Of a stretch of 64,000 bases of DNA, positions 48,290 through 61,859 are shown one piece after another. Positions within the stretch are counted from its first letter, which is position 1, and every line of letters starts with the position of its first letter. This DNA is from Tenodera sinensis (lineage: Eukaryota > Arthropoda > Insecta > Mantodea > Mantidae): assembly GCA_030765045.1 (NCBI GenBank), contig CM060962.1:263326147-263390146 (forward strand), read 5' to 3'. Under the pieces are notes generated by a model. It saw only the letters and a list, made by a program, of their open reading frames with translations. It was not told where the DNA came from and made no database searches. A program made the position numbers and the translations under genes.

Positions 48290-48738
48290 ATCAATAATAC
48301 AATATATCGGAAATTCTAACTGGCACAGAATATGACATAAAAGGTGTGGTTTAACGAATCTACATTTGCTGTGTTTATTTTTCTAACATGTACATTTTTG
48401 TCATCTTTATTTAAAAGTCATTCACAAAGAAGAGCTATTCTCAGAGAATTCAAGGTACAAATTTTTCATATATGATAAACATACAGTGTGTTAATAAATA
48501 TAATTAGAACCTTATTTTAGTAAACTAAATATAAGGAATCTTCTTTGAAGTACCCTGAACTTTAATATTTTTATGTATTTAACTGGCTTTGAGTTATACA
48601 GTTAACAGTTGCTCCAAAATTATTTGTCTTCATTAGAGTGTCAAAACGTGTATTTCTGGTGAACTTTCGGTATCGAATCTGTAGTTGGAATGCAGTACTT
48701 CCTTTATTTAATGTAGGTAAGTGCTATAAGAAAGTATT
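48290..48738 (+). repeat. 840-bp repeat, 5'-truncated copy
   Basis: TTTAACGAATCTACATTTGC, TATTTCTGGTGAACTTTCGG and GCAGTACTTCCTTTATTTAA follow family order to the end. Confidence 0.65.
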
Positions 48739-48798
48739 AAATCCAATAATAGAAACTTTTCGGTTAATTAATATCAAATATTTCTAGAATTCTGCTAC

Positions 48799-49111
48799 GT
48801 TGCACTCACATGATTTTCTCTACTCTTGCGCCAACGATTCTTACAAACTCTTATTCCTATATCTTCTTCGTGTTAGTTCAGATAAACATATGTAGAAATT
48901 ATCTTATTGTTTATTTCCTTGTAGGTGCAAGGGCAATATGGGAATACAGTAGGCTTTGAGCGATAGTCAAATGTTTTAAAACTTTCAAATTCCGTTCTCT
49001 TTGCACGGTTAACATATAAAAAATGAATAACGATATCCCAATTGACAAAAGTATAGGTTATCCAAAACTCACACCTCGTAACAAGGGATATTTCCAAAAT
49101 GGTTCATTGTA

Positions 49112-49162
<51 letters not shown>

Positions 49163-49682
49163 GACCTAAATTGTGTATTTTAAGCAGAACTAAATTTTTT
49201 GTATACTAAGATTTGGTCTATCTCTTATGGTTTACCAGTTATGTAAAGGTCATTCAGAATAAATAGGACTACATGGGCTATAGCCAGAAAATTCAAAATA
49301 TACATTTAATTTGCCATCAAAATATGTCAAACATATGGCATTTTAATCAAAATCGTTAAAGCCATTTTCAAGAAAATCAAAGTTTTCGAAAAGTTTTTCA
49401 TGTAAAGGTAACTTAGGGTGGAGTAATTTTCTTCAAAATTTTCGTGCCACATCCTAGTAAGACATTAACCTTATGTTTGGTTTTGAACCACTTTTCGTTT
49501 TTGAGTTGTGCTGTCCACTAAGTGACATACAGACACACAGAGAAATACACGTCCTTTTTATAAAAATGCCTTTTTTTGGATTCAGGAAGCTTCAAAACAT
49601 ATATTTCCGGTTTAATCTCGACATCGAATTTTTGACTGGAATACAATACTTCCTCCACTTTACTAAACGTAGTAGAGAAAGA
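48799..49682 (+). repeat. 840-bp TIR repeat, complete copy with poly-A expansion
   Basis: Starts GTTGCACTCACATGATTTTC and ends ACGTAGTAGAGAAAG. A run of 48 A (49113-49160) expands the usual ACAAAAA site; without it the copy is about 840 bp. Confidence 0.9.
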
Positions 49683-51019
49683 AAAAATCAAAGACTCCTA
49701 TGCATATGACCGTAAGTAGTTCAATTGGGTTACACAAAAGATATCTTGCATTATCTGAGGTTTGCTATACGCAGCTTTGAAGCTAAGATAAAGAAGCACT
49801 ATCTACATAGTTCTCTTAGTCTTGCCTGTGTTGTGTTCAAAGAAAACCATGTCCGTCACCTTTAGTAAGTTCTTTCATTTCGCTGACAGTGAGAGATACG
49901 GGGCTTTCAACGCCAGTTCCCGGTTCACAAATGGCTTCCTCTTAATAAGCAGAAAATGTATTTACAACTTCGTCTCTCCCTATTCAAAATTAAATTACAG
50001 GCTACAGTACTCCGTCTTTAATGTGCCGCGGCAAATGAAATCCTTTTGTTTTGCATCGTAAACCGAACGTCCTGTTTCGTGAATCTCTTCCTTCCGCACA
50101 GTTTCTTTTATTAAATTTCCGTGACCCTTTCAGATAGATGCTATGAAAATTTATTGACACAAGAGCCCCCTCTTTGCGTGTTGGCCAACACGCTACGAGG
50201 CATTTTATTGGGGTCAGTGTTCACCAGGGGGCTCATCCCCAACAGAAACAATCCGTTAATGTCCCCTTTACTTTATTGAATTTTAAAGGTTACAGTGCCC
50301 ACTACATCTTTTCGTTCCCAAACAGGATATCGATAACAATATCTATAATTTTGTTTCTTTCAAGGACCTAGGTTCTATCAACTAAACTAACTTAGAAGTC
50401 TCATTTTTAATATGCAAAATGAACAAAGCGTGTTACAGTCTCCACATTCTGTGATTTTTTGAGTCTTTTTACTTTATTGATTCTGTAATGTTGCCGAAAA
50501 TTACTATTACAAGCTATGGTTATACAACAGAGAGCAATACCTCGCACACTTAGACCTATTCGTATATCAATCAACTGTGGCTGTCACCACACAGGAGGAA
50601 AGGATCAAATGAAGAAACCACAGGAGGCTACAGGCCAGAAGTAGACGTGTCACAAAGACGCGCGGCAGTCCCTACATTGTTCAGCATGAGGCATCAAGAT
50701 CTACATACATTGTAACTGCTTTTGCAAATTATTGTATACTATTTGTGTAAAACATAGATAACATCGTTAAAGGGAACAGTTATTTACCATAAGCTAACAA
50801 CTCTTCCTTGTGACCTATCTGAGAAATTTGTTCCACATGGTAATTTACTAGTGAAAATAATCAAGTAACGCATAGCGGTCATCATATTAAAACTTGTGCG
50901 CCTGGACTAGGTCACTACTTAAAGCTGCACTGGAACGAAATGTTATTATCAGGCATTCTATGTAAGCACTGCATAATGCCAGGATGCATACGTATATACA
51001 TTTGAGATCAAGTTTCACA
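49683..51019. other. Non-coding, nothing recognised
   Basis: A 79-codon frame at 49822 is unremarkable. Confidence 0.5.
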
Positions 51020-51225
51020 GTTAACTTTCTCGAAAATATTTTATGTCATTCCTAGAAGATGCTAAACCTAAGTAAAATCGTTGGTATATATTCAAATTTT
51101 CGTGTTTGGTTTAGCTATTCAGGCATAGAAGGACATTTTTCTAAATACAATTCTCTTTTGGAATCGGGAAATGTCAGAACATGTATTTCTGGTGAAATCT
51201 CCATGAAGAAGAATTGGAATAATAC
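51020..51225 (+). repeat. 840-bp repeat, 3' fragment
   Basis: TTTCTCGAAAATATTTTATG, then GTATTTCTGGTGAAATCTCC. Confidence 0.55.
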
Positions 51226-51605
51226 TAAATTTCTCGGAAAAGGTTCAGTTAGCAAAACAAGTATTTGGCATAAGTTGTGTGTTTTAACGAGATACATTTG
51301 TTGAGCAATAAGATTTTGTTTATCTCTTGTGGTTTAACAGTTATGCAAATCATCCCGAATGAAGAGGACTTCTGAAAATTTTACCAGAAAATTCAAGTTA
51401 TATATTTCACTTGACATAAGGATAACTTAAGCTCATAGTACTTTAGTCAAAATCGTTACAGCCATTTTGGGCAAATCAACATTTTCGAAAAATATTCCAT
51501 GTAATGGGTTGTTTGCGGTGGAGGGATTTTGTTGAAAATATTCATGTCACATTCTTGAAAGATGCTGAACATATTTCACTTGTGAGTTATGAAGTTTATA
51601 AACAC
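51226..51605 (+). repeat. 840-bp repeat, central fragment
   Basis: GTTTTAACGAGATACATTTG, TATCTCTTGTGGTTTAACAG and TTCTTGAAAGATGCTGAACA are in family order. It directly follows another fragment of the same family. Confidence 0.68.
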
Positions 51606-51671
51606 AAAGACCGAACTTTTTCTATAGATAGTATCTAGGCTATGACATAACTGTAGTAGCACACTGTAATT

Positions 51672-51897
51672 TGGGTATAAGCCTCGTTTGATCCCGAGGG
51701 GGGGGGGGGATTGAGGAGCTACTTGATGGAGAAGTTGCGACCCCAGGTCGCGAAGGCCGCATAACTGGCCGGGAGGTCTCGGGGCACTGACCACGTCCCA
51801 CCCTCCAGTACTGCACCCCAACAATGACAGAGGTGGGGGAGGCAGCTGCTGGGCGGTAAGCCTTGGCTCTGCATGGGCTGTTGCCCTAGGGGTTTAG
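51672..51897 (+). mobile_element. 5'-truncated SINE (family A)
   Basis: ATTGAGGAGCTACTTGATGG, GGCCGCATAACTGGCCGGGA and GGGCGGTAAGCCTTGGCTCT match the body of 29727-30067. The tRNA-like head is missing, and a G run marks the left side. Confidence 0.78.
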
Positions 51898-51984
51898 TTT
51901 TTTTAAATATTTTTTAAGCATGGAACTGGCAGCCCGTCACTACGTACGATTCCCTTCGTGCAATGGCGGTGTACCGGCCCTTGG

Positions 51985-52024
<40 letters not shown>

Positions 52025-52060
52025 GCTCTCTCTCTCTGTCCGTCTCTCCCTCTCTCTCGG
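51985..52060 (+). repeat. (TC)n microsatellite
   Basis: Long CT/TC run with a few variants. Confidence 0.93.
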
Positions 52061-53039
52061 TTAATTTTAATGTAAAACAACATACCGCTTGTGATAAAGG
52101 CTGTTCAAAATACTTCTCTGCGTCTATACAAGCCTGGAACCCCTGAAGATTACTTTGAACACTCGACGAATTTCTGCAGGCGATATATTGGAAAACGCAA
52201 ACAGCCTTCTAATTCGTCGAGCTTATGTAGATTTGTTGCCAAAGCTGTATCTTTAAGTATTCCCTACATATAATAACCAGATGGCCTTAGGTCTGCGGAG
52301 TGAGCAGGTCCGTGAATAACTGTTATTAGGAACACATTCTAATGCCACGCAGCGACTTCTATTCTCGTCTACATTTTCCTCAGTTAATACTGTATTTATC
52401 CACTCTTAACTTCTTCCAATAATAGATGTTTAAATATTTCTAACAACCAATGAATTGTGGACATTTTAGGAACGTTAATAGTAGGACATTTTTGAATATA
52501 TGTAAGCTCATTGTCCATTTGTTACTTGTTCGAGTAAAAGTAGCATAATGAACAGAGCTATTGTGTGTGAAACACAATGAGCAAACAGTTTCATGCCAGA
52601 CAAGCTGAGACTGAAATACAAATGCCATTACCCTCAGGAGGCGCCTGAGCTATGCCACCACAGAGCAGGTGGTCTGAACCCGAGGCTTGAAGTAACCTCA
52701 TTCAAAATAAATCCTATACCTGTTCTCTCTACTACTTTTGTAATCGTTATGTTAAATTTACATATCATGATACATCTGTTACCAGATGGTGCAACAGGGG
52801 TTTAGACAGGGAGTACTTACTGCTGACAACGAAAAACTAGTTACTTTCTAACACCGAAACTTATGTAGCCGTTATGATAATATGGTTGTTTTAAAGTACC
52901 TAGTCATTACCTTATTTATCGCCCATCCCTGCTTTGAAGGCTTTGTACAAGAGATATGCATTTTCACTTTTATTAAAGAAACCAGATGTGTTACTTTTGA
53001 AGGGCCATATGCAAGCACTTTGCTACAAACCACTGTTAT
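52061..53039. other. Non-coding, nothing recognised
   Basis: No supported feature. Confidence 0.5.
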
Positions 53040-53756
53040 TAAAGACTTTTTTTTTCTGTTTGCTTCATATTATTCATATAAATATTTGTAGAAATGGTTT
53101 TATTACATACTTTATTCAGGTACAAGGATAATTCAATTTTCTTTACATGACAAGGAGAAGAAAACGAATACCGACTTACTAGATTAAAATGTATGAAGTA
53201 TTTGACGATGCAAACCAATAGTAAAGAACATCACGAAACAATTAAAACCCCAAAAAATGTTGACACAAATGCCAATATTTTAACGAGATCTACATTTTTT
53301 GTTCTGTAAGGTTTTTTATATTTCTTTCAATTTACAAGTAATTCAAAATGCATTCAAAATGAAGAGAACTTCACAGGCTATTACTGCAAAATTCAAGATA
53401 TGCATTTTATTTGTTCTACAAACGCCATAAAATATCTCATTTTAATACAAATTGTGGGCATATCTTTGAAAAATCAAAAATATCTAAACATATTTTATGT
53501 AAACGGTAATTTGTGTTGGGGAGAATCCTTCAGAAAAAAACTGTTCCTAATCCTCTTAAGATGCTAGGTTAAATACCTTGTTCAGTGTTTTACAGTTTCC
53601 ATTTTTTACACAGATGTTAGACTACACAGACTCACGTGCACCCGCGGACATTTTGTTCCCAAAGTTGTTTTCTTATTCAGGCAATCGCCAAACATGTGCT
53701 TCCGTATCGAAAGTTTGGATGAAACGTGATACTATAAGTAAAACAGTAGAGAAAGT
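53040..53756 (+). repeat. 840-bp repeat, diverged copy
   Basis: TTTAACGAGATCTACATTTT, AAATTCAAGATATGCATTTT and the terminus ACAGTAGAGAAAGT are clear. The left end is decayed. Confidence 0.68.
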
Positions 53757-54257
53757 AAATGTTTATGGTTTTCGCTTCATTTTTCTATACATGTGGCTTA
53801 TCGTCTTTATGTAGTTAAGAAAAGAATCTTCCGAGGCTTTTGTAAATTTGTGCTTCTTGTTTTGCTCCTATCCCTAGGTAAATCTTTTCATATTTTCATG
53901 TCATTTCCTTTCTGAGTTGTGTTTCACCAAGCAGTTCTTCTCATGAATTTTAAACAATATTTTCCACAATATCAGGAATGTCGTCAAGCAAGGAAGGGGT
54001 TCGCAAACCCCACAATAACAGAGGGCCGCTACTTCTTGACTTTAGACGCTGAAGCAATCATTTTTCATGTGGCCAAAGGCGATATAATCTCTAGAAACAA
54101 AAGAAGCACCAGGCTGTTTCGTAAATACCAGTATTGACAAATCAGCATTCTTTAAATGCAACATCCAGGCTACTGTACTTTAAATTCGGAATGATACTGA
54201 AACATATTCACAGAAGATTGATTGAACTAAACTGCGCGTGCACATTCCTTACCACTT

Positions 54258-54560
54258 ACCATAGGTAGAGGAGTACTGTATTGGATCCAAAAATTGTACA
54301 CGAATTACACCGAAATACACATTTTAAAGCCCGATAAGTTGCCATAACGAAGTATATTAAGGAAGAGATGTGTGTGTATGCCTGTTTAAATTGTTGTAAC
54401 AATTGTGATTAATATACAATGTATTTAATGTTTATGTGCATGTCTAATAAAAGACGTATTTTGATTTTCTGCCTTAAGCCTGTGAACTTCTTCATTTACA
54501 ATTATTTTTTTGTAATTTTGTAAAGTGGTAGGTAAATCACAATACACAGGCCAAATGTAC
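54258..54560 (-). repeat. 840-bp repeat, reverse fragment
   Basis: GGTAGAGGAGTACTGTATTG and TTTTGATTTTCTGCCTTAAG, then GTGAACTTCTTCATTTACA. Confidence 0.5.
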
Positions 54561-54668
54561 TACTCGTTAAATAATTCGTTAAAATACACAATTTATGACA
54601 TTTTAGAGGCATTAATCGTTCCTAGTTTGTAGATGTGATGAGTTGACCTTTATACTTGCCTCCTTATA

Positions 54669-55201
54669 CAGGGTGGAAGGAAAGTCATTACATTCCTTCT
54701 AATATGCACTTCAGAGAAGAATTACAAACAAAAAAGTAACTTATTTGTTACATCGCTTCGACAGTAATTATGGGACATAGCATAGGGTTTCGAAATAATT
54801 AATCACTTAAAACAATTTAAAGAATACGCCCAGCAGCTCTTTCAGACATGACAACGTTGCGTTGAGGTTGGTTAGGGCGGTCTGTGGATGTAAGTAGGTC
54901 GGGCGCTTTCGCTTTCGTGTAATGTTTTGAGAGCTAATGCTTGTGATTGGCCTACATTCGCACAGTAAATATAGGAGACGTTCACCAGACGCGTGCTAGC
55001 AACTGAGAAGTATATTTTTTGTGTACTGACCTAGTGAAAGTGCCATCCAAACAATCTGTCGTGTTGCCAACTTTTTTTCGACAAATCTAAGATATCTCCG
55101 TAGGAAATGGTCAGAGACAAAAGCGTAAGATACAAAAGGTGTACCAAATACCGAGATCTACCATTGGTTCAAATTAATGTAATGACTTGCCTTGCAGCCT
55201 G
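54669..55201. mobile_element. MITE with about 28-bp imperfect inverted ends
   Basis: The left end CAGGGTGGAAGGAAAGTCAT and the right end (complement CAGGCTGCAAGGCAAGTCAT) share most bases and continue into TACATT. TA precedes the left end, but the right flank is TT, so no target duplication is proven. No coding. Confidence 0.65.
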
Positions 55202-55945
55202 TTTATTCCCATACAAAAGAATTGGAGAGTTATGAGAACCGGGAAAACTGAAGTCCAAGAGCGTTGTAATTCCCTACCATCCCACCTATTTGAAAATCAT
55301 CCATGCTAAATGGTGGTCATCTGCATTGTGTTGGACAATAAAATTGTCCTGTTTCAATTGTGGCTGAAGGACCATTTTCTGACTATTGAAATAGTAGGTT
55401 TATAAGCAAACATTTTCTTTCTTTGGCACTATGTAGGTATATATGTAATATGAGGCAGGGGAATTGTTTCAAACATTGAAAACAAACAAGCTTTTTATCG
55501 GAAAAAAACACGTTTTGAGGTACAAATGCTTAAAAAATATGCACAACTGCTAGAACTTAAAATGGGCTATTTAACCTGACTGACATTGCTACTTCAAGGA
55601 ATTACGACTACTTCCAAATAGCGGTTACTTAGGTGGATTACAATCAGTATAAAAAGTAAAGTCCTTCTGCTCAAATGCATACCTGGAAGCCCTACTGTAG
55701 TTAGTGACAAATCGGATATTGGAACAGACCATATCTTCAGGATAACTCTGATTTAATCAGTTTTCAATACGTAGCAAAGTTACTACTGTACTTATATGAG
55801 CTTTTCAAAAATAATGACGTCAAAATTTGAACAGGTTCGGCAAAAGTATTAGAGGGGTTTAGGTTCTCAATGACTATGACAAAGATAGTGGCGCAGCTAT
55901 GGGCATATAGGGAATAGCTGTCATTTTGATGTAATTTCAGTCGCA

Positions 55946-56040
55946 ATGGAGCAGTGGAACGCCACTCGTTCAGATTTTGTGCTAGAAATGCTCTTCAAAA
56001 CAAGTGATACTGTAGTTCTTGCTCAACATCCAGGCAGTAA
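55946..56040 (+). pseudogene. Possible mariner-like transposase N-terminus (helix-turn-helix start)
   Basis: The first 28 or so codons (MEQWNATRSDFVLEMLFKTS, then DTVVLAQ) resemble the N-terminal DNA-binding start of the HDGAPPHF-type mariner group. The rest of this 88-codon frame does not continue the homology. Probably a truncated remnant. Confidence 0.35.
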
Positions 56041-58514
56041 AGCAAAGAGTTTAGGCCAGACCTCAACGTACAGTGTTGTTAACGCTTTGACTCGTAGTCT
56101 TTCTGATAGCTCAAGAGCAGAATTTTGTATCAGAGTTTATACTTTCATGCCCACAAAATGCTGGTTGGGCCGAAGTTTGGCCGCAATGCTGGCAAATCGA
56201 AGAGCTTACTAAATTATGCTCGAAAAGACAAATGATGACACGATGACAGTGAGCGACGAATGACACATCCAAATTTCCGGTTTTGTTAGCAAACAAAACT
56301 TTAGACATTAGGCAGACAGAAAGTCATATACCATGCATGGGTATCCACTTCACTGAGAACGTGTAACGATGTGTTGCGTTATAGAGTTGGTCTAATTATT
56401 CCAGAAAGATGATCATGCAGTTAACGTGAATTCAGATCACAACATTTGGGTCTAAGTTGCTAAACCCAGAAAGCCACGCTATGCACTGAAATTTGTGAGC
56501 TTGATTCCAACAAGATGTCGCTACTCTGTACACAGCTAAGGCTTCAACAGCACTACTGCAGCAAGTCTCGATATTAAACACACAGTGGACACCTTGTTCA
56601 CAAGATTCCTCTTTCTGTGACTGTTTTCTTAGTGTTTGTCTTAGAGTAAATGCTTATACTGACAATCCTGAACAATAAATAACCTGAAGAAAGAAATTGG
56701 ACAAGGAATTGTGGTACATTGTGTAATACTGATATTTTGCGTCACACTCCAGGAGAGCATGAAAAGAAATGGAAAACACTTGAGGGTGTAATTTTAAAGT
56801 TTGTATTTGTTATTTTGGGTCAGTAAATGGCCATAATGCAGGATTTATATACATCTTACCGAAAAAATTCTAAACCCTCTGAATTCCAAAATATTATTCC
56901 AACAATGATTGGAAAAATATCTGTAAGCCATTTAAATGCCCTTACACACTTTTGTTCGGATTTACGAGCTTTTTTAGTAAACTAATTTCCTCAAAACATC
57001 TCGGCGCAATATGTCGACGACTAGATATCGAATACTGCAGTGTATTGACGTCATTCCAATATGGACCTGGACTATGGGGAATTTAGACGGCTGTTCTCCA
57101 TGCACTTGCATATTCATCTTCATGGTCCATTTCTCCAATTGCATGCCATCAACCAAAACAACGTGTATGTGCAAACAAGGGTTCTTAACGCGATACTATC
57201 ATTGCGTTTTGACAGAAGCAATCAAGATCGTAGAAAACGTTAAAGAAAATTTACGAATGGAGAAGTTCTCCAAGTGCATGTCTCCGCGAGCGATTTTGTT
57301 CCGAGACCATATTAAACTGGTGTAGCTATGAGAGCGTTTTGGATAGTTCTTCCTTTAATGTGCTCAACTTACGTTGCATGTTTAATTACTCTGTTTTATT
57401 GCACTTCCTTAAGAGGTTACTGCGAGGCACTGTCTGCTGCTCTATCTGTTTTGTCCTTACTGCGATATTGCCAGCGACTGTTTCCCGTCCTCATTACAGG
57501 CTGTGGAAGCTAAAGCAGTATTATCATTGCCGAGTAATGTTATGTAATTATAATATTTGCCTATGTGTATATATTATACCTCCTCCAAATTTTAGAAAAG
57601 GTACTGATGATACGCCCCTTGGAAGAAGTGAACAAGTGTATACCGCTCTAAGACCTGAGAACTAAATGATGATTATAGTTGGCGGTGCGAATGCCTTTAC
57701 AGCTTGGGGTAAGTCGTTGGACATATGCCTACGATGCCGAACTTTTATTTGTTGTTCAAATGAGTGGTGCAGAATTTAGACACGCCCTGCGCTCTATTTA
57801 CTGCGGGTTTTTTCAGTTGTCATACGTCAGTTTGTCTCATGTTGGTGCTTCTTCTCGAGGAAAAAAAAAAAAAAAAAAAAAAAAGAATACTCATACTGCT
57901 CCGATGCAAGAAATCGCGCACAAAGGCATCAAATTTATGGAAAGCTATACTATCTGTGTTTCCTTTCTTTTTTCTTTTCTTTCCTCACTTTCGTCGCAGT
58001 TCGTAACTAGAAACACCCGAAAAGCGAAAAATATTTCCTCGATGTTGCTTACACTGAAATCTGTTGCTGCTTGAGATGTTAATTGTACATTATTCCGAAG
58101 CACTTCCTTACTATGCTGTAAAACAATACAACATTCATTCAAAATTTTCACTGCTTGGCCTCGTAGTTATTAATCTTTAGCTGTTAAGGATTTCCTCTGA
58201 TTACACTTAGTGTCTTTAGCATGTAAGAGCTAAGTTCTAGTTGGTCTTTTGTAGCGTCTACCGAGTATGGACGAGAAGTTTGGACATCTTAAAACCAACA
58301 ATAGAGCAATATGTATCATCAAAAATAAGAAAGGGAGGGAGAGAAGCAGAGAGGGAAATGTTTTGGGAGACGCGTGGCCACAATACCCTCAGCTTGTTTT
58401 GACTGCGTGTTCCACTCCAAAAAACAGACGAGTGGCTTGTTTGAAGTTTGCATTTATAGCTTCTTTCAAAGAAGCGGAAATATAATTTGTACCTTTACTA
58501 AGCCTTGTACGAAG
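56041..58514. other. Non-coding, unassigned
   Basis: Frames of 104-131 codons at 57011-58074 overlap each other on both strands. One runs through poly-A as poly-Lys, so none is supported. Confidence 0.45.
57860..57884 (+). repeat. Poly-A tract
   Basis: A run of about 24 A. Confidence 0.92.
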
Positions 58515-58690
58515 TATATAGTAAACGTTATTGAAAGAAGGATATTGAGAGCAATTTTGGGTCCAGTGAATTAACATGGGTCATGGAGAACCAGATACAA
58601 TAATGAAATATATGAGATATATAAAGTGCTTGCCGTAACGAAAGCAGTTAAATTAAGAAGGTTGCAGTGAGCATGCAAAGTGCTAAGGAC
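58515..58690 (+). pseudogene. LINE ORF2 C-terminal fragment
   Basis: The reading NVIERRILRAILGPVN, stop, WRTRYNNEIYEIYK, then AVTKAVKLRRLQ, stop, A-C-K-V-L-R matches the post-RT region of insect LINEs (usual form R-I-L-R-x-I-x-G-P-V ... W-R-I-R-Y-N-x-E-L-Y). Two stops show decay. A complete copy of the 840-bp repeat begins 40 bp downstream. Confidence 0.6.
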
Positions 58691-58731
58691 AAACGAACGA
58701 AATACATCGCTAAAACGCTTAAGAAAGGGTC

Positions 58732-59575
58732 TGTTGCACTCATATGACTTTCTCCACTCTAGTACTAACTATTCTTGCCAATTCCTTCGACTTAAGCGTC
58801 AGCAGAAATTTCTTATCACTAATTTTCTTGTAGGTGCAAGGGGAGCATGGAAATACAGTAGGCTTTGAGCGATAGTTAAATCTTTTAAAGGTGGTCGCTA
58901 TATGAAGGCTTTAAAATTCCATTCTCTTTGCACGGCCAAGAAATAAAAAAAGTTAATAACGACCTTCCATTTGAAAAAATTTAAGTATTGCTAAACTGAC
59001 ACAAATAACAAGGGATATCTCCGAAATGGTTCACTCCAAAAAATGCATTTGGACATAACTTGTGTGTTTTAACATCTACATTTTCTTGTACAGTACGATT
59101 TGGTCTCGCTTATGGTTTACCAGTTATATAAAATTCATAAAGAGCAAACAGGACTACATGGGATATAGCCAGAAAATTCAAAATATACATTTCATTTGCT
59201 TTATAAATATCTCAAACATATGGCATTTTAATCAAAATTGTTAAAGCCATTTTTGAGAAACTCAAAATTTCAGAAAAATGTTGCATGTAAAGGGTAGCTG
59301 AGGTTGGAGAACTTTTCTTACAAATCTTCTTGTGGCATCCTTGAAAGATGCCTATTTAAACTTAAATATCAACTTTGGTTTTTAACCGACTTTTGGTTTG
59401 AGTTATCCTGTTCACAGACACACACAAAAACAGACACACATACCCAGTTTTTTGAAACGTACTTTTTTGGGTTAAGGTGCCTCAAAACCTACCTATATTT
59501 CCAGAGAAATTTTGACATCGAAATTTTGAGTCGAACACAATACTTTCCCTACTTAATACACATAGTAGAGGAAGT
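58732..59575 (+). repeat. 840-bp TIR repeat, complete copy
   Basis: TGTTGCACTCATATGACTTT to ATAGTAGAGGAAGT, 844 bp, all blocks in order. It starts about 40 bp downstream of the LINE fragment. Confidence 0.88.
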
Positions 59576-61859
59576 AAAAATGTGCGACAATAAACAGAGG
59601 TAGACAACAGACGGATTGTTGGATGAAATGAAAAAAGATGGAAGAATTGTGTTAGAAATTAGGAATACGGAAAGGAATATCTTAAATAGCGAAAATGGAA
59701 GCAACGTCTAAGAGAAGCCAAGGTTCGACTTCATTACTTAATTTCTATCTATAGTATGATGCATCCAAGGTCACTTGTTATTACACTTTCTTACATAAAT
59801 GTTCATAACATTACCTATTACCTAAGCTGTTAGCTGATACAATATCTCAAGCTTAACGTCACATGCAAGCAGTAAACTCCGTTTCTTGGATGTAAGTCAT
59901 GAACTGTACAAAGACATAAAATGGAGGATTTTGTGTAATTTACATTTGTTACATTAAGTGCATATTATTTTACTGCAATGTAAATAACTTGGTTTCATGC
60001 ATAAAGATCCAATGCTGACGCTGCCTAAATAATTTACTTTCCCACAGATATATCATTATTATTCGGAACCAGCACAGCAAATATTCTCAGAGTCAGGGAA
60101 GTAAGAATGACAGTAATTTTTGTGCTCGCTACACTTTTAATTTATCCGAGGAAACCGATAATATGGGTTCTTTGAATCTGTCGGGATTAAATTCGCTCTT
60201 GTAGAGGCATCAACTAAGACGCATGGATTTCCAATACCGCCATTCCCGTGCTTCAAAAATCGATTTTAAATGATGCTGGCTGCCTTCTTACTACCACAGC
60301 TGATGTATGTTGCTTGTAAACGAGTCTTTTGAGCGAAAAAATGAGGGAGAGAAGACCTTCCAAAGCTTAAACCGCAGAAGGGACTGAGGAAAAACTCCTG
60401 TTGTAAGGGGTCTATCAATAAACGATTGGCCCACATCATTTCACATGCTGAAGCAAGTAAGTAGTAATTTAGGTTCCCCTTGTGCAAACAAAAAACCAGG
60501 AAATGTGCAACGGGGTTTAAAAAACACATAGGAAACACCTTGTGCGGTAACGATGTGCTGATTAAGGATTCAAAAATTTCATGTTACATACATATAATAT
60601 CCTTTACCCAGAGGTCTACAATTTCTTACATAGGCTCAGCCTTCAAACTCCTTCAAGTTATTTCAGATAAACTTTTACAGAATATTATCTTAAAATTAAA
60701 ACAATGACGAATATCTCGGGAATGATTAACGCCGCACAAAACACATATTTGACATAAACTCGGTGCCTTCCCTTCCCAATTTATGACGTCAATCTATGAA
60801 GCGAGTCTACGGTTACTTAGAGATGCAGCTCTGCTTTGCGCCATCTAACAATGCAACTTGTATTTCTATCAGCCTCGGTAGCTGTATCAGTGGCTGATAT
60901 CAGATGTGTCTTCTAGTGTATTTTTCACTTGGAGCTGCCCACTAGTGACTGTTTGCGGAATTTCCACGACTATGCCATGAGAGTGAATCTCTCAGCATGA
61001 TCTGGAAATAGGTGTTGAATATGATGCAGCATGTCGTCAGTAGTAAAATGCAACATGAAGCTGACAAAACACTACCATATCTATATATTGTAATGCTGGT
61101 TTTGAACTGGGTTGTGGAATAAAGATATCAGTACGATATGAACTGTTGTATTCATTATTTTCTAAACAGGTTCGAGGAATTCCATGCGACGGCGCGCAGA
61201 TTTCTAAGATAAATGTTAAACGGTAACCACCATTATTTACGGTGGTTATTATGGCGTGGCGTACATAAATGACACAAATATACACACAGGTATTTAGCAT
61301 CTTTGAGATGCCTAACCAAAACTAAGCTCATTCCTTACTTTCGAAAGGTGTTTCAGTGTGGAAGAAGATCAAATTCTTAACTAAAATCACCCCCTTCTAA
61401 ACAATGCTTAAGTTTTTAATATTTTTCATGCATGGTTCTGTTTTACCTAAGGAAATTTAATCCATTAAGTTTATTTATGAAACTCATATTCATTGACATT
61501 ACCCTTTAAATGTTTTGAAAACTTCACCGGCAACCAAACCACTGCTCCAATGTGTATGCACATGTCCTTAAGTTCTCAATTTCGCTGTCAGAAAGTCTCC
61601 CAATAAACTACCAGAAGAAACTAGTGTTACTCGCTCCATAAGAAGCTTTGCTAACACCAAGCGTAGGCCTCAAATAGTCAAACTAAGCACCCCTGCAACA
61701 TTCAGCCTGGGCGCTAGCGCTCTCCATGTAGTCATTCGTCAACTTGCTGCAAATAAAGGCTCGCCAAACAGTGATGACGTCATACACGACCATCGAAGGA
61801 ACAAATAAAACAGCATGTGTGTGTGTTTGTTGGTTCAACAGCCTATGCCTGACCGCCGT
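59576..61859. other. Non-coding apart from the 60640 fragment
   Basis: Nothing else recognised. Confidence 0.5.
60640..60770 (+). repeat. 840-bp repeat, short fragment
   Basis: TCAGATAAACTTTTACAGAA and GACGAATATCTCGGGAATGA, then ACATATTTGACATAAACTCG. Confidence 0.5.

Noticed and set aside
57011..58074. Cys-rich 104-codon and 131-codon frames as small genes or peptides
   Set aside because: Overlapping frames on both strands, no signal peptide, no splice or start context and one poly-Lys run from poly-A; no recognisable family.
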